Shown here: positions 24,967 to 34,351 of the stretch, piece after piece
How positions within the stretch are numbered: the stretch's first letter is position 1
Layout of the letters: each line of letters begins with the position of its first letter
Source: Mediterranea sp. (in: CFB group bacteria)
GTDB taxonomy: Bacteria > Bacteroidota > Bacteroidia > Bacteroidales > Bacteroidaceae
Direction: 5' to 3'
NCBI GenBank assembly: GCA_031261785.1
Contig: JAISIZ010000016.1
Span: 1 to 46,735, forward strand
Length of the DNA stretch: 46,735 nt
Program-made: the position numbers and the translations under genes
Notes under the pieces: generated by a model
The model's input: the letters and a program-made list of their open reading frames with translations, nothing else
The model's database searches: none
What the model was told of the DNA's origin: nothing

Positions 24967-26295
24967 ATGATAGATACTACCATCTTCCAGGATAAGACAG
25001 CCGTCTACTACACATTGGGTTGCAAGCTGAACTTCTCGGAGACTTCGTCCATCGGGCGAACCCTGCGGGAGGCGGGTATACGCACCGCACGGAAGGGAGA
25101 GCGGGCCGATATCTGCGTGGTCAATACCTGCTCGGTGACCGAGGTGGCCGACAAGAAGTGCCGACAAGCCATACACCGCCTCGTGCGACGCCACCCCGGC
25201 GCCTTCGTGGTGGTGACCGGCTGCTACGCCCAGCTGAAGCCTGGCGACGTGGCACGCATAGAGGGTGTGGACGTAGTGCTCGGGGCCGACCAGAAAGGCG
25301 AACTGCTCAGTTACTTGGGTGACCTGCGCAAGCGCGAGCCTGACAATGTCGAGGCGGTCACCACCGCCACCAAGAATATACGCGCTTTCGTACCCTCTTG
25401 CTCAAGAGGCGACCGGACCCGCTTCTTCCTCAAGGTGCAGGACGGTTGCGACTACTACTGCTCTTACTGTACCATCCCCATGGCCCGCGGGCGCAGCCGC
25501 AACGGATCCATCGCCTCATTGGTGGAGCAAGCCCGACAGGCCGCCGCCGAGGGAGGCAAGGAGATTGTCCTTACGGGCGTCAATATCGGCGACTTCGGAC
25601 GTACCACGGGTGAGACCTTCCTGCAGCTTATCCAGGCGCTCGACCAGGTCGACGGCATCCAGCGCTACCGCATCTCCTCGATTGAGCCTAACCTGCTCAC
25701 CGACGACATCATCGAGTTCGTCGCCCGCTCCCATCGCTTCATGCCCCACTTCCACATTCCCCTGCAGTCGGGCTGCGACGAGGTGCTGCGACTCATGCGT
25801 CGACGCTACGACACCGCCCTCTTCGCCTCGAAAGTCGCGAAGATCCGCACGCTGATGCCCGATGCCTTCATCGGCGTGGACGTCATCGTGGGCACACGAG
25901 GCGAGACAGAAGAATACTTCGAGCGAGCCTACCGTTTCGTCGAGCGCCTCGACGTCACGCAACTCCACGTGTTCAGTTACTCCGAGCGCCCTGGCACGCA
26001 AGCGTTGCGCATCGACCATGCCGTGTCGCCCGAAGAGAAGCATCGGCGGAGCCAACGCCTGCTGGCCCTCTCCGACGCGAAAACCGAGGCTTTCTACGCC
26101 CGCCATCAAGGAGAGACCATGACGACGCTGCTCGAAAAAGCTAAGCCCGGCGCCCCGCTACATGGCTTCACCTCCAACTACATCCGCGTGGAACTGGATG
26201 CCGACAACAGGCTCGACAATCACTTGGTACGCGTCCGCCTGGGCGGATTCAACGAGGATCGAACGGCGCTTCGAGGCGTCTTGTCCCAACACTAA
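24967..26295 (+). CDS. mtaB: tRNA (N6-threonylcarbamoyladenosine(37)-C2)-methylthiotransferase MtaB
   Basis: A 442-residue radical-SAM enzyme that adds a methylthio group to t6A37 of tRNAs reading ANN codons. The N-terminal UPF0004 domain binds one iron-sulfur cluster through cysteines in TLGCKLNF, VVNTCSVTE and VTGCYAQL. The radical SAM cluster is held by Cys161, Cys165 and Cys168 (GCDYYCSYC). HFHIPLQSGCDEVLRLMRRR and GVDVIVGTRGET are further family motifs, and a TRAM-like tail follows. The absence of MiaB hallmarks and the CKLNFSE motif place it with MtaB. Confidence 0.93.
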   Translation: MIDTTIFQDKTAVYYTLGCKLNFSETSSIGRTLREAGIRTARKGERADICVVNTCSVTEVADKKCRQAIHRLVRRHPGAFVVVTGCYAQLKPGDVARIEGVDVVLGADQKGELLSYLGDLRKREPDNVEAVTTATKNIRAFVPSCSRGDRTRFFLKVQDGCDYYCSYCTIPMARGRSRNGSIASLVEQARQAAAEGGKEIVLTGVNIGDFGRTTGETFLQLIQALDQVDGIQRYRISSIEPNLLTDDIIEFVARSHRFMPHFHIPLQSGCDEVLRLMRRRYDTALFASKVAKIRTLMPDAFIGVDVIVGTRGETEEYFERAYRFVERLDVTQLHVFSYSERPGTQALRIDHAVSPEEKHRRSQRLLALSDAKTEAFYARHQGETMTTLLEKAKPGAPLHGFTSNYIRVELDADNRLDNHLVRVRLGGFNEDRTALRGVLSQH

Positions 26296-26309
26296 AGGCA
26301 TACGGCGCG

Positions 26310-27230
26310 ATGAAGTCCAGAATCATCTACGGATTGGTGTACAGTGCTATGTGGCTCCTCGCGAAGCTTCCTTTCGGCGTGTTGCACCTGCTGGGCGACC
26401 TTAGCTACCTCATCATGTACCGCCTCATGCGTTACCGTCTACGTGTGGTGAGGCGGAATCTCGAACGCTCTTTCCCTGAGATGGCCACGAAGCGGCGCCG
26501 GCAGATCGAACGCCAGTTCTACCATTTCCTGGCCGACTGCCTGCTGGAGGATCTGAAGACGATGCACCTTTCGCAAGTGGAGATGTGCCGTCGCATGACC
26601 TACCACCACACCGAACAATTCCTGCGGATGATTGATAAGCATGGAGGCATCGTCCTCATGATACCCCATTACGCCAATTACGAGTGGATCATCGGCATGG
26701 GCGGCATCATGAATCCTGGCGATGTGCCCGTACAGGTGTACAAGCCGCTCAAGGATAAGTATCTCGATGCCCTGTTTCGCCGCATCCGCTCCCGTTTCGG
26801 AGGGATGAACGTACCCAAGCACTCCACCGCCCGCGAGCTGGTCAAACTCAAACGCTCGGGCAAGAAGATGGTTGTAGGACTCATCACCGACCAGTGGCCC
26901 GGAGCCGACGAAAAATACTGGACCACCTTTCTCCACCAGGATACCGCTTTCCTCACCGGTGCCGAGCGTATCGCCAAGCTGATGGACTATCCCGTATTCT
27001 ACTGCGAGCTGTCGAAACCCCGCCGCGGCTACTGCGAGGTCACCTTCCGCCTGATGACCGAGTGCCCCAAGGCGACGGGCGATGGCGAGATTACCGAGAT
27101 GTTCGCCCGTCACCTCGAAGCCACCATCTGTCGCGAGCCAGCCTACTGGCTATGGTCGCACAAGCGATGGAAAGCCCCGCGGGAGAGCGAGGAGCGACAT
27201 CCCCACATCCCCCAAGCGAACGACGCATGA
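26310..27230 (+). CDS. LpxL/HtrB-family lipid A acyltransferase
   Basis: A 306-residue inner-membrane acyltransferase that adds a secondary acyl chain to lipid A. The N-terminal hydrophobic segment (IIYGLVYSAMWLLAKLPFGV) anchors it. The catalytic HX4E motif is His120-Glu125 in PHYANYEW, and the family core continues with VYKPLKDKYLDALFRRIRSR and ITDQWPGADEKYW. Its stop codon overlaps the start of the glycosyltransferase gene (ATGA), so the two are translated together. Bacteroidales lipid A is usually under-acylated, and this gene would influence that pattern. Confidence 0.9.
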   Translation: MKSRIIYGLVYSAMWLLAKLPFGVLHLLGDLSYLIMYRLMRYRLRVVRRNLERSFPEMATKRRRQIERQFYHFLADCLLEDLKTMHLSQVEMCRRMTYHHTEQFLRMIDKHGGIVLMIPHYANYEWIIGMGGIMNPGDVPVQVYKPLKDKYLDALFRRIRSRFGGMNVPKHSTARELVKLKRSGKKMVVGLITDQWPGADEKYWTTFLHQDTAFLTGAERIAKLMDYPVFYCELSKPRRGYCEVTFRLMTECPKATGDGEITEMFARHLEATICREPAYWLWSHKRWKAPRESEERHPHIPQANDA

Positions 27231-28252
27231 AAACAGCCGTGATCATACTCAACTGGAATGGGCGCGACATGCTTCGCCGTTTCCTTCCCTCCGTTCTCGC
27301 CCATTCCCCGGCCGAAGAGGGAATAGAGGTCTGCGTGGCCGACAATGGATCCACCGACGATTCCCTGTCGATACTTACCGCCGAGTTTCCGGCAGTGAAG
27401 CGCATCGCGCTGGACCGCAATTACGGCTTTGCCGAAGGTTACAACCAAGCCTTGCGTCAGGTCGAGGCCGAGTACGTCGTCCTCCTCAACTCCGACGTGG
27501 AGGTCACCCCCCATTGGCTCACCCCATTGGTGGAATGGCTCGACAGCCATCCCGAGACTGCCGCTTGCCAGCCCAAGATACGTAGCTACCACCAGCGCGG
27601 GATGTTCGAGTACGCCGGCGCCGCGGGGGGATTCATCGACCGCTATGGCTACCCCTTCTGCCGCGGGCGCCTTTTCGATGCGGTGGAGCCTGACGACGGG
27701 CAGTACGACACCGTTGCCTCCCTTTTCTGGGCTACTGGTGCCGCCCTCCTCATACGCCGTGCCGATTACCTCGATTCCGGTGGACTGGATGGCAGCTTCT
27801 TCGCCCATAACGAGGAAATAGACCTTTGCTGGAGGCTTCGCGCGCGTGGGCGGGGCATCGTCTGCGTCCCCCAAAGCGTGGTCTACCACGTTGGCGGCGC
27901 CACGCTCCGTAAGGAAAATCCGCGGAAGACCTTCCTTAATTTCCGCAACAATCTCCTCATGCTCTACAAGAATCTTCCCGCCGACGAGCTGCGCCGCGTG
28001 ATGCGCATCCGTTGCCTGTTGGACTACGTCGCCGCCGCTGTCTTCCTCCTGAAGGGCGACGCCCGCAACGCCCTCAGCGTGCTGCGCGCCCGGCGAGCTT
28101 ACCACAGGATGCGTCCATCGCTCACCGCCACCCGCGAACTCAACCTCAGCAAAACCATCACCAATCCCATTCCCGAACGAGCGAAAATCAGCCTCCTCTG
28201 GCAATTCTACGCCAAGCGGCGCAGAAGTTTTTCGCGATTGCCCCGTCCGTGA
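27227..28252 (+). CDS. Family 2 glycosyltransferase
   Basis: A 341-residue GT-A enzyme. TAVIILNWNGRDMLRRFLPS starts the nucleotide-sugar fold, CVADNGSTDDS and LNSDVEVTPHWL carry the DxD-like metal site, and FFAHNEEIDLCWRLRARG is the acceptor-side motif seen in rhamnosyl- and related transferases. A hydrophobic stretch (LLDYVAAAVFLLKG) near the C-terminus may associate with the membrane. The ATG overlaps the acyltransferase stop, so it likely acts on the cell envelope; donor and acceptor are unknown. The longer open frame beginning at 26894 is a shadow. Confidence 0.9.
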   Translation: MKTAVIILNWNGRDMLRRFLPSVLAHSPAEEGIEVCVADNGSTDDSLSILTAEFPAVKRIALDRNYGFAEGYNQALRQVEAEYVVLLNSDVEVTPHWLTPLVEWLDSHPETAACQPKIRSYHQRGMFEYAGAAGGFIDRYGYPFCRGRLFDAVEPDDGQYDTVASLFWATGAALLIRRADYLDSGGLDGSFFAHNEEIDLCWRLRARGRGIVCVPQSVVYHVGGATLRKENPRKTFLNFRNNLLMLYKNLPADELRRVMRIRCLLDYVAAAVFLLKGDARNALSVLRARRAYHRMRPSLTATRELNLSKTITNPIPERAKISLLWQFYAKRRRSFSRLPRP

Positions 28253-28271
28253 AAAGAAAACGTCGCGTCGC

Positions 28272-28303
28272 TTTGGCCATTAATGGGCGAATGGCTATCT
28301 TTG
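28272..28303 (+). promoter_or_regulatory. Consensus promoter of the metal-efflux operon
   Basis: TTTG (28272-28275) and TATCTTTG (28296-28303) are exactly 20 bases apart, 67 bases before the ATG at 28371. The leader carries the direct repeat CTTGCTGACA (28312-28321 and 28322-28331), a possible regulator site. Confidence 0.85.
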
Positions 28304-28370
28304 CCCGCAACTTGCTGACACTTGCTGACATTTAGGTGACGCAGGGGCAATTAACCGTTAATACGAAGAC

Positions 28371-28778
28371 ATGCTAAGGAAACGGCGGCATATAGCGATT
28401 CTGCTCTTTTTCATCAACATCGTGGTGTTGATGGCGGCCGTCGTCCCCCATCACCATCACGAAGGGCTGATCTGCATGAGGCACGACACCACTCCCGCGG
28501 AGCAATCGTGTCCCACGCATCACCATCCGGAGAACGACACTTGCTGCACGAGTATTTGCCAGACCGCCTTTCTCACCATCACCCCCTCCACCCATGCGGA
28601 CACCGGTCCGGTATGCCTGTTGCTGTTCGCCTTATTCGTTGGCGATGCCATGCGGCTGCGTTTGCTCTCACCCCACAAACGACGTGCCCATCCCGACGTT
28701 ACGTATCGGGAATCCATGCACACGGCGGAACTTTTCCGCTGTCTCCCCCTTCGCGCCCCTCCCTGCCCAAAGCGGTGA
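28371..28778 (+). CDS. Small His/Cys-rich membrane protein (DUF6769-like)
   Basis: 135 residues. One N-terminal membrane helix (AILLFFINIVVLMAAVVP) is followed directly by HHHHEGLICMRHD and then HHHPENDTCCTSICQ, a dense set of histidines and cysteines that could bind Zn, Cu, Ni or Co in the periplasm. A second hydrophobic segment (GPVCLLLFALFVGDAM) follows. Proteins of this type stand at the head of Czc-like efflux operons in Bacteroidetes; a metal-sensing or metal-chaperone role is inference. The name DUF6769 is from memory. Confidence 0.75.
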   Translation: MLRKRRHIAILLFFINIVVLMAAVVPHHHHEGLICMRHDTTPAEQSCPTHHHPENDTCCTSICQTAFLTITPSTHADTGPVCLLLFALFVGDAMRLRLLSPHKRRAHPDVTYRESMHTAELFRCLPLRAPPCPKR

Positions 28779-28865
28779 ATAGTGATTGTTGTAGCCCAAT
28801 CACTGATCACCAATCCCCACCTTATCTCATGGGCTAATCACTTATCACTACTTATCAATTACCAA

Positions 28866-30002
28866 ATGAAAAGAGACCTATTATATATAGGTGCCTTGGC
28901 TCTGTTGGGCTTAGGTGCCTGCAAAGGAGATCAAACTCCGGCTTCTCACGACGAAGGAGAGGGACACGCTCACGCTGACGAGATCGTATTCCCTGCCGCC
29001 AAGGCCGAGGCGGCAGGCGTGAAGGTGAGCGTGGTCGAGGCGGTGCCGTTCCGCCAAGTGATCCGCACCAGCGGACAAATTACCGCCGCACGAGGCGACG
29101 AAGCGGTGGCCGTGGCCACGGTATCGGGCATCGTTGCCTTCCGCGTGACGTTGACCGAGGGGACGCCCGTCGCCCGAGGCGCGGCATTGCTTGCCTTGTC
29201 GTCGGACAACATTGCCGAGGGTGATCCTGTCCGGCGTGCCCGGGTGGATTTTGAGACCGCACGGAAAGAGTACGAACGCATGAAGGCGCTGTTGCCCGAC
29301 AAGATTGTCTCCGAGAAGGAGTTCGCCCAGGCAGAGCGGAGCTACGAGAACGCCCGCATCAGTTACGAGGCGCTGGCGAAAAACCATTCGGCGGGCGGAC
29401 AGGTAGTCACCGCACCCATCGCCGGCTTCGTGAAGAATGTGCTGGTAAAGGAGGGCGACTACGTGACGGTAGGACAGCCACTCGTCGAGCTGGCACAAAA
29501 CCGCACGCTTTACCTACGTGCCGAAGTGTCGGAGAAATACTATCCCTACCTGCGCGGCATCGTGTCGGCCAACTTCAAGACACCGTACGACGACCATGTG
29601 TACGAACTTGGTGGCATGGATGGCAAGCTACTTTCGTATGGCAAGCTGGCGAGCGACGGCTCACGCTACGTGCCCGTGACCTTTGAGTTCACGGGCGGGG
29701 GGAACCTGGTGCCTGGCTCGTACGTGGAGGTGTATCTGCTCTCTACGCCGATGGAGCATGTCGTCGCCCTGCCCCATACGGCATTGGTTGAGGAACAAGG
29801 CACCTATTTCGTTTACCTGAGGGACGACGACGAAGAGGACGCTTACCTGAAGCGCGAGGTGACACTGGGTGCCGACAATGGCCGAAGCGTACAGATCCTG
29901 AAGGGTGTGAACATCGGTGACCAGGTGGTGACCGAAGGTGCCTACCAGGTAAAGCTGGCCAGCGCCACCGCCGCCATCCCACCACATACCCATGAGCATT
30001 AA
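28866..30002 (+). CDS. czcB: CzcB/CusB-like efflux periplasmic adaptor (lipoprotein)
   Basis: A 378-residue HlyD-family membrane-fusion protein linking the RND pump to the outer-membrane channel. Signal with lipobox GLGAC; the mature N-terminus is His-rich (SHDEGEGHAHADE) and the C-terminus ends PPHTHEH, both potential metal ligands. A barrel-sandwich (VVAT/IAGFVKNVLVKEGDYVTVG), an alpha-hairpin (RRARVDFETARKEYERMKAL) and a beta-barrel are visible. ATG 28866 is chosen over 28782 because it starts the lipoprotein signal. The symbol is given at family level; metal specificity is not resolved. The 87 bases before it hold short ATCACT/AGTGATT inverted repeats. Confidence 0.9.
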   Translation: MKRDLLYIGALALLGLGACKGDQTPASHDEGEGHAHADEIVFPAAKAEAAGVKVSVVEAVPFRQVIRTSGQITAARGDEAVAVATVSGIVAFRVTLTEGTPVARGAALLALSSDNIAEGDPVRRARVDFETARKEYERMKALLPDKIVSEKEFAQAERSYENARISYEALAKNHSAGGQVVTAPIAGFVKNVLVKEGDYVTVGQPLVELAQNRTLYLRAEVSEKYYPYLRGIVSANFKTPYDDHVYELGGMDGKLLSYGKLASDGSRYVPVTFEFTGGGNLVPGSYVEVYLLSTPMEHVVALPHTALVEEQGTYFVYLRDDDEEDAYLKREVTLGADNGRSVQILKGVNIGDQVVTEGAYQVKLASATAAIPPHTHEH

Positions 30003-30031
30003 ATGCCAACTCGTTTACTTAGAAGAAGAAT

Positions 30032-33000
30032 ATGCTGAACAAAATAATAAGCTACTCCCTGCGCAACCGCTTGGTAGTGCTCTGCGCCGCCGTGCTCCTC
30101 ACCGTGGCGGGAGCGTACACCGCCACGCACACGGAGGTAGACGTGTTTCCCGACCTCAACGCTCCCACCGTGGTGGTGATGACAGAGGCAGGAGGATTGG
30201 CCGCCGAGGAGGTGGAGCAACTTGTGACCTTTCCCGTGGAGACGGCCGTGAACGGTGCCACCAACGTGCGACGCGTACGTTCATCGTCCACCAACGGCTT
30301 CTCCGTGGTGTGGGTGGAGTTCGACTGGGGAACAAACATCTATCTCGCCCGACAGATTGTGAGCGAGAAGCTAGCCGTGGTGGCCGAATCGTTGCCGCCC
30401 AGCGTAGGCAAGCCCACCATAGGGCCGCAGTCGTCTATACTCGGTGAGATGCTCATCGTGGGACTTACGTCCGATTCGACCTCCATGCTCGACCTCCGCA
30501 CCCTGGCCGACTGGACTATCCGTCCCCGTCTACTCTCTACGGGTGGCGTGGCGCAGGTGTCGGTGCTGGGGGGCGACATCAAGGAGTACCAAATCTTGCT
30601 CGATCCCGGACGGATGCGCCACTACGGCATCAGTCTCGACGAGGTAATGACCGCCACACGGGGCATGAACCTCAACGCCAACGGTGGCGTGCTCTATGAG
30701 TACGGCAACGAATACATCGTGCGCGGCCTGCTTTCCACGACCCGAATCGCGGAACTGCGACGGGCGGTGGTGAAGACGGTGGACGGCACGCCCGTGAAGC
30801 TGGAAGACGTGGCCGACGTACGGATAGGAGCCAAGGTGCCCAAGCTGGGCACAGCTTCGGAGAAGGGTAGGCCAGCCGTGCTGCTGACCGTCACCAAGCA
30901 GCCCTCCACCAGCACCATCGAGCTAACCGATAAGCTGGAAGCGTCACTGTCCGACCTGCGCAAGAATCTGCCGCCCGACGTACGAGTGTCGACCGACATC
31001 TTCCGCCAAAGCCGTTTCATCGAAAGCTCCATTGGCAACGTCAAGAAATCGCTCTTCGAGGGCGGACTGTTTGTCGTCATCGTCCTCTTCCTCTTCCTGG
31101 CCAACGTACGTACCACGATTATCTCCTTGGTCACGCTGCCCCTCTCGCTGCTCATCTCCATCCTCACCTTGCACTACATGGGACTGACGATCAATACCAT
31201 GAGCTTGGGCGGTATGGCCATAGCCATCGGCTCGCTGGTCGACGACGCTATTGTCGACGTGGAAAATGTCTTCAAGCGACTGCGTGAAAACCAACGGTTG
31301 CCCAAGGCCGAGCGGAACAGCACGCTGGAGGTGGTCTATGCCGCCTCCAAGGAGGTGCGCATGCCCATCCTCAATTCCACGCTCATCATCGTGGTGAGTT
31401 TCGTTCCCCTCTTCTTCCTTAGCGGGATGGAGGGGCGGATGCTGGTGCCACTGGGCATCGCCTTCATCGTGGCGCTGTTCGCTTCCACGGTGGTGGCTCT
31501 CACGCTCACTCCCGTGCTCTGCTCCTACCTGCTCGGTGGGGGAAAGAGAGAGAAGGAGCTGAAGGATTCGGCCGTGGCCCGGTGGATGAAGAGCGTCTAC
31601 GCCCGTGCGCTGGGATGGGTGCTCGCCCGGCAAAGGCTTACGCTGGGAAGCACCGTCGCCCTGCTGTTGGTGGCCGTGGGGCTGTTCTTCACCTTGGGGC
31701 GCAGCTTCCTGCCGGCGTTCAACGAGGGGTCGCTCACCATCAATGTCAGTTCACTGCCCGGTATCTCGCTGGAAGAGAGCGATCGCCTGGGCCGACGAGC
31801 CGAAGAGCTGTTGCTCTCCATCCCCGAAATACGTACGGTAGCCCGAAAGACGGGACGGGCCGAGCTGGACGAGCACGCCCTGGGCGTAAACGTTTCCGAG
31901 CTGGAAGCGCCGTTCGAACTGAAAGAACGGTCGCGCGGCGAGATGATGGCCGATATCCGGCAGAAGCTCGCCACCTTGACGGGAGCCAACATCGAGATTG
32001 GGCAGCCCATCAGCCACCGTATCGACGCCATGCTCTCGGGGACCAAGGCCGGTATTGCCATCAAGCTGTTCGGCGACGACCTCAACACCATGTTCGCCCT
32101 GGGCAATCGGGTCAAGGCGGAGATAGCCGACGTGCCGGGCATCGTCGATCTCAACGTGGAACAACAGGTGGAGCGCCCGCAACTCAAGATCGTGCCTCGA
32201 CGCGACTTGCTGGCCCGGTATGGCATCACCCTACCCGAGTTCGCCGAATACGTGAACGTAGCTTTGGCGGGCGAGGCTGTCTCGCAGGTGTACGACGGGG
32301 GGAAGGCGTTCGACCTCACGGTGAAGGTCGACGGCAATTACCGCGACGCCATGAGCAAGATCGCCGACCTGCCTATCGATACCCCCGACGGACGAAAAAT
32401 ACCGCTAAGCCACGTGGCGGAGATCACTTCGGCCATGGGACCTAACACCATCAATCGCGAGAACGTGAAGCGGAAGATCGTAGTATCGGCCAACGTGGCC
32501 GGACGCGACCTCCGTGGCGTGGTGAACGACATACGCGAGCGGGTGGAGCGCGACATATCGCTGCCCGAAGGATATCACGTGGAGTATGGCGGACAGTTCG
32601 AGAGCGAGCAGGCCGCCAGCCGTACGCTCACGCTCACCTCGCTGCTCAGCATAGCCGTCATCTTCCTGCTGCTTTATCACGAGTTCCGTAGCCCGAAGGA
32701 GGCGGCTGTCATCCTCATCAACCTGCCGCTGGCGCTTATCGGAGGCGTATTCGCCTTGCTGTTCACCACGGGCGAGGTGAGCATACCTGCCATCATCGGA
32801 TTCATCTCGCTTTTCGGCATCGCTACCCGCAACGGCATGTTGCTCATCAGCCACTACAACCACTTGCGTCGGGTGGAAGGTTTGCCCCTGCGCGACGCCG
32901 TGCTGCGCGGGTCGATGGATCGTCTCAACCCTATCCTCATGACCGCCCTCTCGTCGGCCTTGGCGCTCATTCCGCTTGCCATTGGCAGCGACTTGCCCGG

Positions 33001-33121
33001 CAATGAGATACAAAGCCCCATGGCGAAGGTGATCCTGGGCGGACTACTCACTTCTACCTTCCTCAACGGGTTCATCATACCCATAGTCTATTTGATGACG
33101 CATAAGAAAGAAATCGCATGA
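30032..33121 (+). CDS. czcA: CusA/CzcA family heavy-metal efflux RND pump
   Basis: A 1029-residue inner-membrane proton-metal antiporter with 12 helices and two large periplasmic loops. The N-terminus (YSLRNRLVVLCAAVLLTVAG, then TEVDVFPDLNAPTVVV) and the helix-4 motif GSLVDDAIVDVENVFKRL, with the Asp/Asp/Glu proton relay of the HME subfamily, are diagnostic. Helix 10-12 motifs (LINLPLALIGGVFALL, RNGMLLISHYNHL) are intact. It probably exports Zn/Co/Cd/Ni or Cu. Its last codon overlaps the czcC start (ATGA, 33118-33121). Confidence 0.95.
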   Translation: MLNKIISYSLRNRLVVLCAAVLLTVAGAYTATHTEVDVFPDLNAPTVVVMTEAGGLAAEEVEQLVTFPVETAVNGATNVRRVRSSSTNGFSVVWVEFDWGTNIYLARQIVSEKLAVVAESLPPSVGKPTIGPQSSILGEMLIVGLTSDSTSMLDLRTLADWTIRPRLLSTGGVAQVSVLGGDIKEYQILLDPGRMRHYGISLDEVMTATRGMNLNANGGVLYEYGNEYIVRGLLSTTRIAELRRAVVKTVDGTPVKLEDVADVRIGAKVPKLGTASEKGRPAVLLTVTKQPSTSTIELTDKLEASLSDLRKNLPPDVRVSTDIFRQSRFIESSIGNVKKSLFEGGLFVVIVLFLFLANVRTTIISLVTLPLSLLISILTLHYMGLTINTMSLGGMAIAIGSLVDDAIVDVENVFKRLRENQRLPKAERNSTLEVVYAASKEVRMPILNSTLIIVVSFVPLFFLSGMEGRMLVPLGIAFIVALFASTVVALTLTPVLCSYLLGGGKREKELKDSAVARWMKSVYARALGWVLARQRLTLGSTVALLLVAVGLFFTLGRSFLPAFNEGSLTINVSSLPGISLEESDRLGRRAEELLLSIPEIRTVARKTGRAELDEHALGVNVSELEAPFELKERSRGEMMADIRQKLATLTGANIEIGQPISHRIDAMLSGTKAGIAIKLFGDDLNTMFALGNRVKAEIADVPGIVDLNVEQQVERPQLKIVPRRDLLARYGITLPEFAEYVNVALAGEAVSQVYDGGKAFDLTVKVDGNYRDAMSKIADLPIDTPDGRKIPLSHVAEITSAMGPNTINRENVKRKIVVSANVAGRDLRGVVNDIRERVERDISLPEGYHVEYGGQFESEQAASRTLTLTSLLSIAVIFLLLYHEFRSPKEAAVILINLPLALIGGVFALLFTTGEVSIPAIIGFISLFGIATRNGMLLISHYNHLRRVEGLPLRDAVLRGSMDRLNPILMTALSSALALIPLAIGSDLPGNEIQSPMAKVILGGLLTSTFLNGFIIPIVYLMTHKKEIA

Positions 33122-34308
33122 AACCATCCATATTCATCATCCCATTCATCGTCGCCGCGTTGTCCACCTCCCCCCGGAGCGCGGCACAGGACGGCATAAC
33201 GCAAGCGTTGCGTGCCATCGAGGCGAACAACAAGGAGCTACAAGCCGACCGTCAACTCGCTGGCGCACGCAAGCTGGAAGCCAGGGCCGAGAATAATTTG
33301 CCCGACCCCACGCTCTCCTACGCCCATCTTTGGAACTCGAAGGAGAAGAACGAGACCGTGGGCGAGCTGATCGTCTCGCAAAGTTTCGACTTCCCAACCC
33401 TATATGTCAGCCGTGGTAAGTTGAATCGCCTCAAGGCTGATACGTACGATAGCCAGTCCGATTTGCTGCGTCAGCAGAAGTTGCTCGAAGCCAAGGAACT
33501 CTGCCTCGACATCATCATGCTCCGCCAGCAGAGGCAGATTCTCGAAGAGCGGCTGAACGATGCCGAAGAGCTGGACCGCCTGTATGCCAAACGCCTCCGG
33601 ACAGGTGACGCCAACGCTATCGAGACGAATAAGGTTGCCCTTGAGTTGCTCAACGCCAAGACCGAGGTCTCGTTGAACGAAACTGCCCTGCGGGGCAAGC
33701 TGCGGGATCTGACCGCCCTGAACGCCGGCATCCCTCTGGCGTTTGGTGAGAGCCACTATCCCGAAGTATCCTTCCCTGCCGACTATGCCGCGTTGCGGGC
33801 CGAGGCGCTGGCGACCGACCGCTCGCTGCACGCTCTCGCCGGCGAGAGTCTCGTTGCCCGCAGGCAACTCTCCGTCAATCGTTCGGCCTGGCTTCCCCGC
33901 CTCGAGCTGGGCTATCGGCGCGATACCGAGGCTGGCGCCAGGTTCAATGGTATCGTGATGGGTGTCTCATTCCCCCTCTTCAGCAATCGGCACAAGGTGA
34001 AGATGGCCAAGGCGCAAGCTCTCAACGTCGACCTGTTGCGCGAGGATGCCACGACGCGTTTCGAATCGGAACTTTCGCGTCTATACGAAGAGGCGCGGAC
34101 ATTGCGCGCCACCATGGACGAATATCGCTCCGCGCTCCATGCGTCGCAGAGCCTGGCGTTACTGAAGAAAGCCCTCGCGGGCGGGCAGATGAACGTGATG
34201 GAGTACTTCATGGAAGTCTCTGTCGTCTACCAAAGCCGGCAGAACTACCTGTTGCTCGAGAACCAGTACCAAAAGGCGATGGCACGTATTTACAAGGGAC
34301 GGCTGTGA
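33118..34308 (+). CDS. czcC: TolC-family outer-membrane channel of the metal-efflux system
   Basis: A 396-residue outer-membrane efflux protein with signal peptide (SIFIIPFIVAALSTSPRSAA). Long alpha-helical repeats (two OEP domains) form the periplasmic tunnel; NNLPDPTLSYAHLWNSKE and GVSFPLFSNRHKVKMAKAQA are typical motifs. It completes a CzcCBA tripartite pump with the two genes upstream and is coupled to czcA by a 4-base overlap. Convergent with the hybrid sensor gene, 43 bases away, with no obvious terminator between. Confidence 0.92.
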   Translation: MKPSIFIIPFIVAALSTSPRSAAQDGITQALRAIEANNKELQADRQLAGARKLEARAENNLPDPTLSYAHLWNSKEKNETVGELIVSQSFDFPTLYVSRGKLNRLKADTYDSQSDLLRQQKLLEAKELCLDIIMLRQQRQILEERLNDAEELDRLYAKRLRTGDANAIETNKVALELLNAKTEVSLNETALRGKLRDLTALNAGIPLAFGESHYPEVSFPADYAALRAEALATDRSLHALAGESLVARRQLSVNRSAWLPRLELGYRRDTEAGARFNGIVMGVSFPLFSNRHKVKMAKAQALNVDLLREDATTRFESELSRLYEEARTLRATMDEYRSALHASQSLALLKKALAGGQMNVMEYFMEVSVVYQSRQNYLLLENQYQKAMARIYKGRL

Positions 34309-34351
34309 CGCGCGGTGTCCGTACATGGACTGGCGAGATTTGTCCGGGCAG

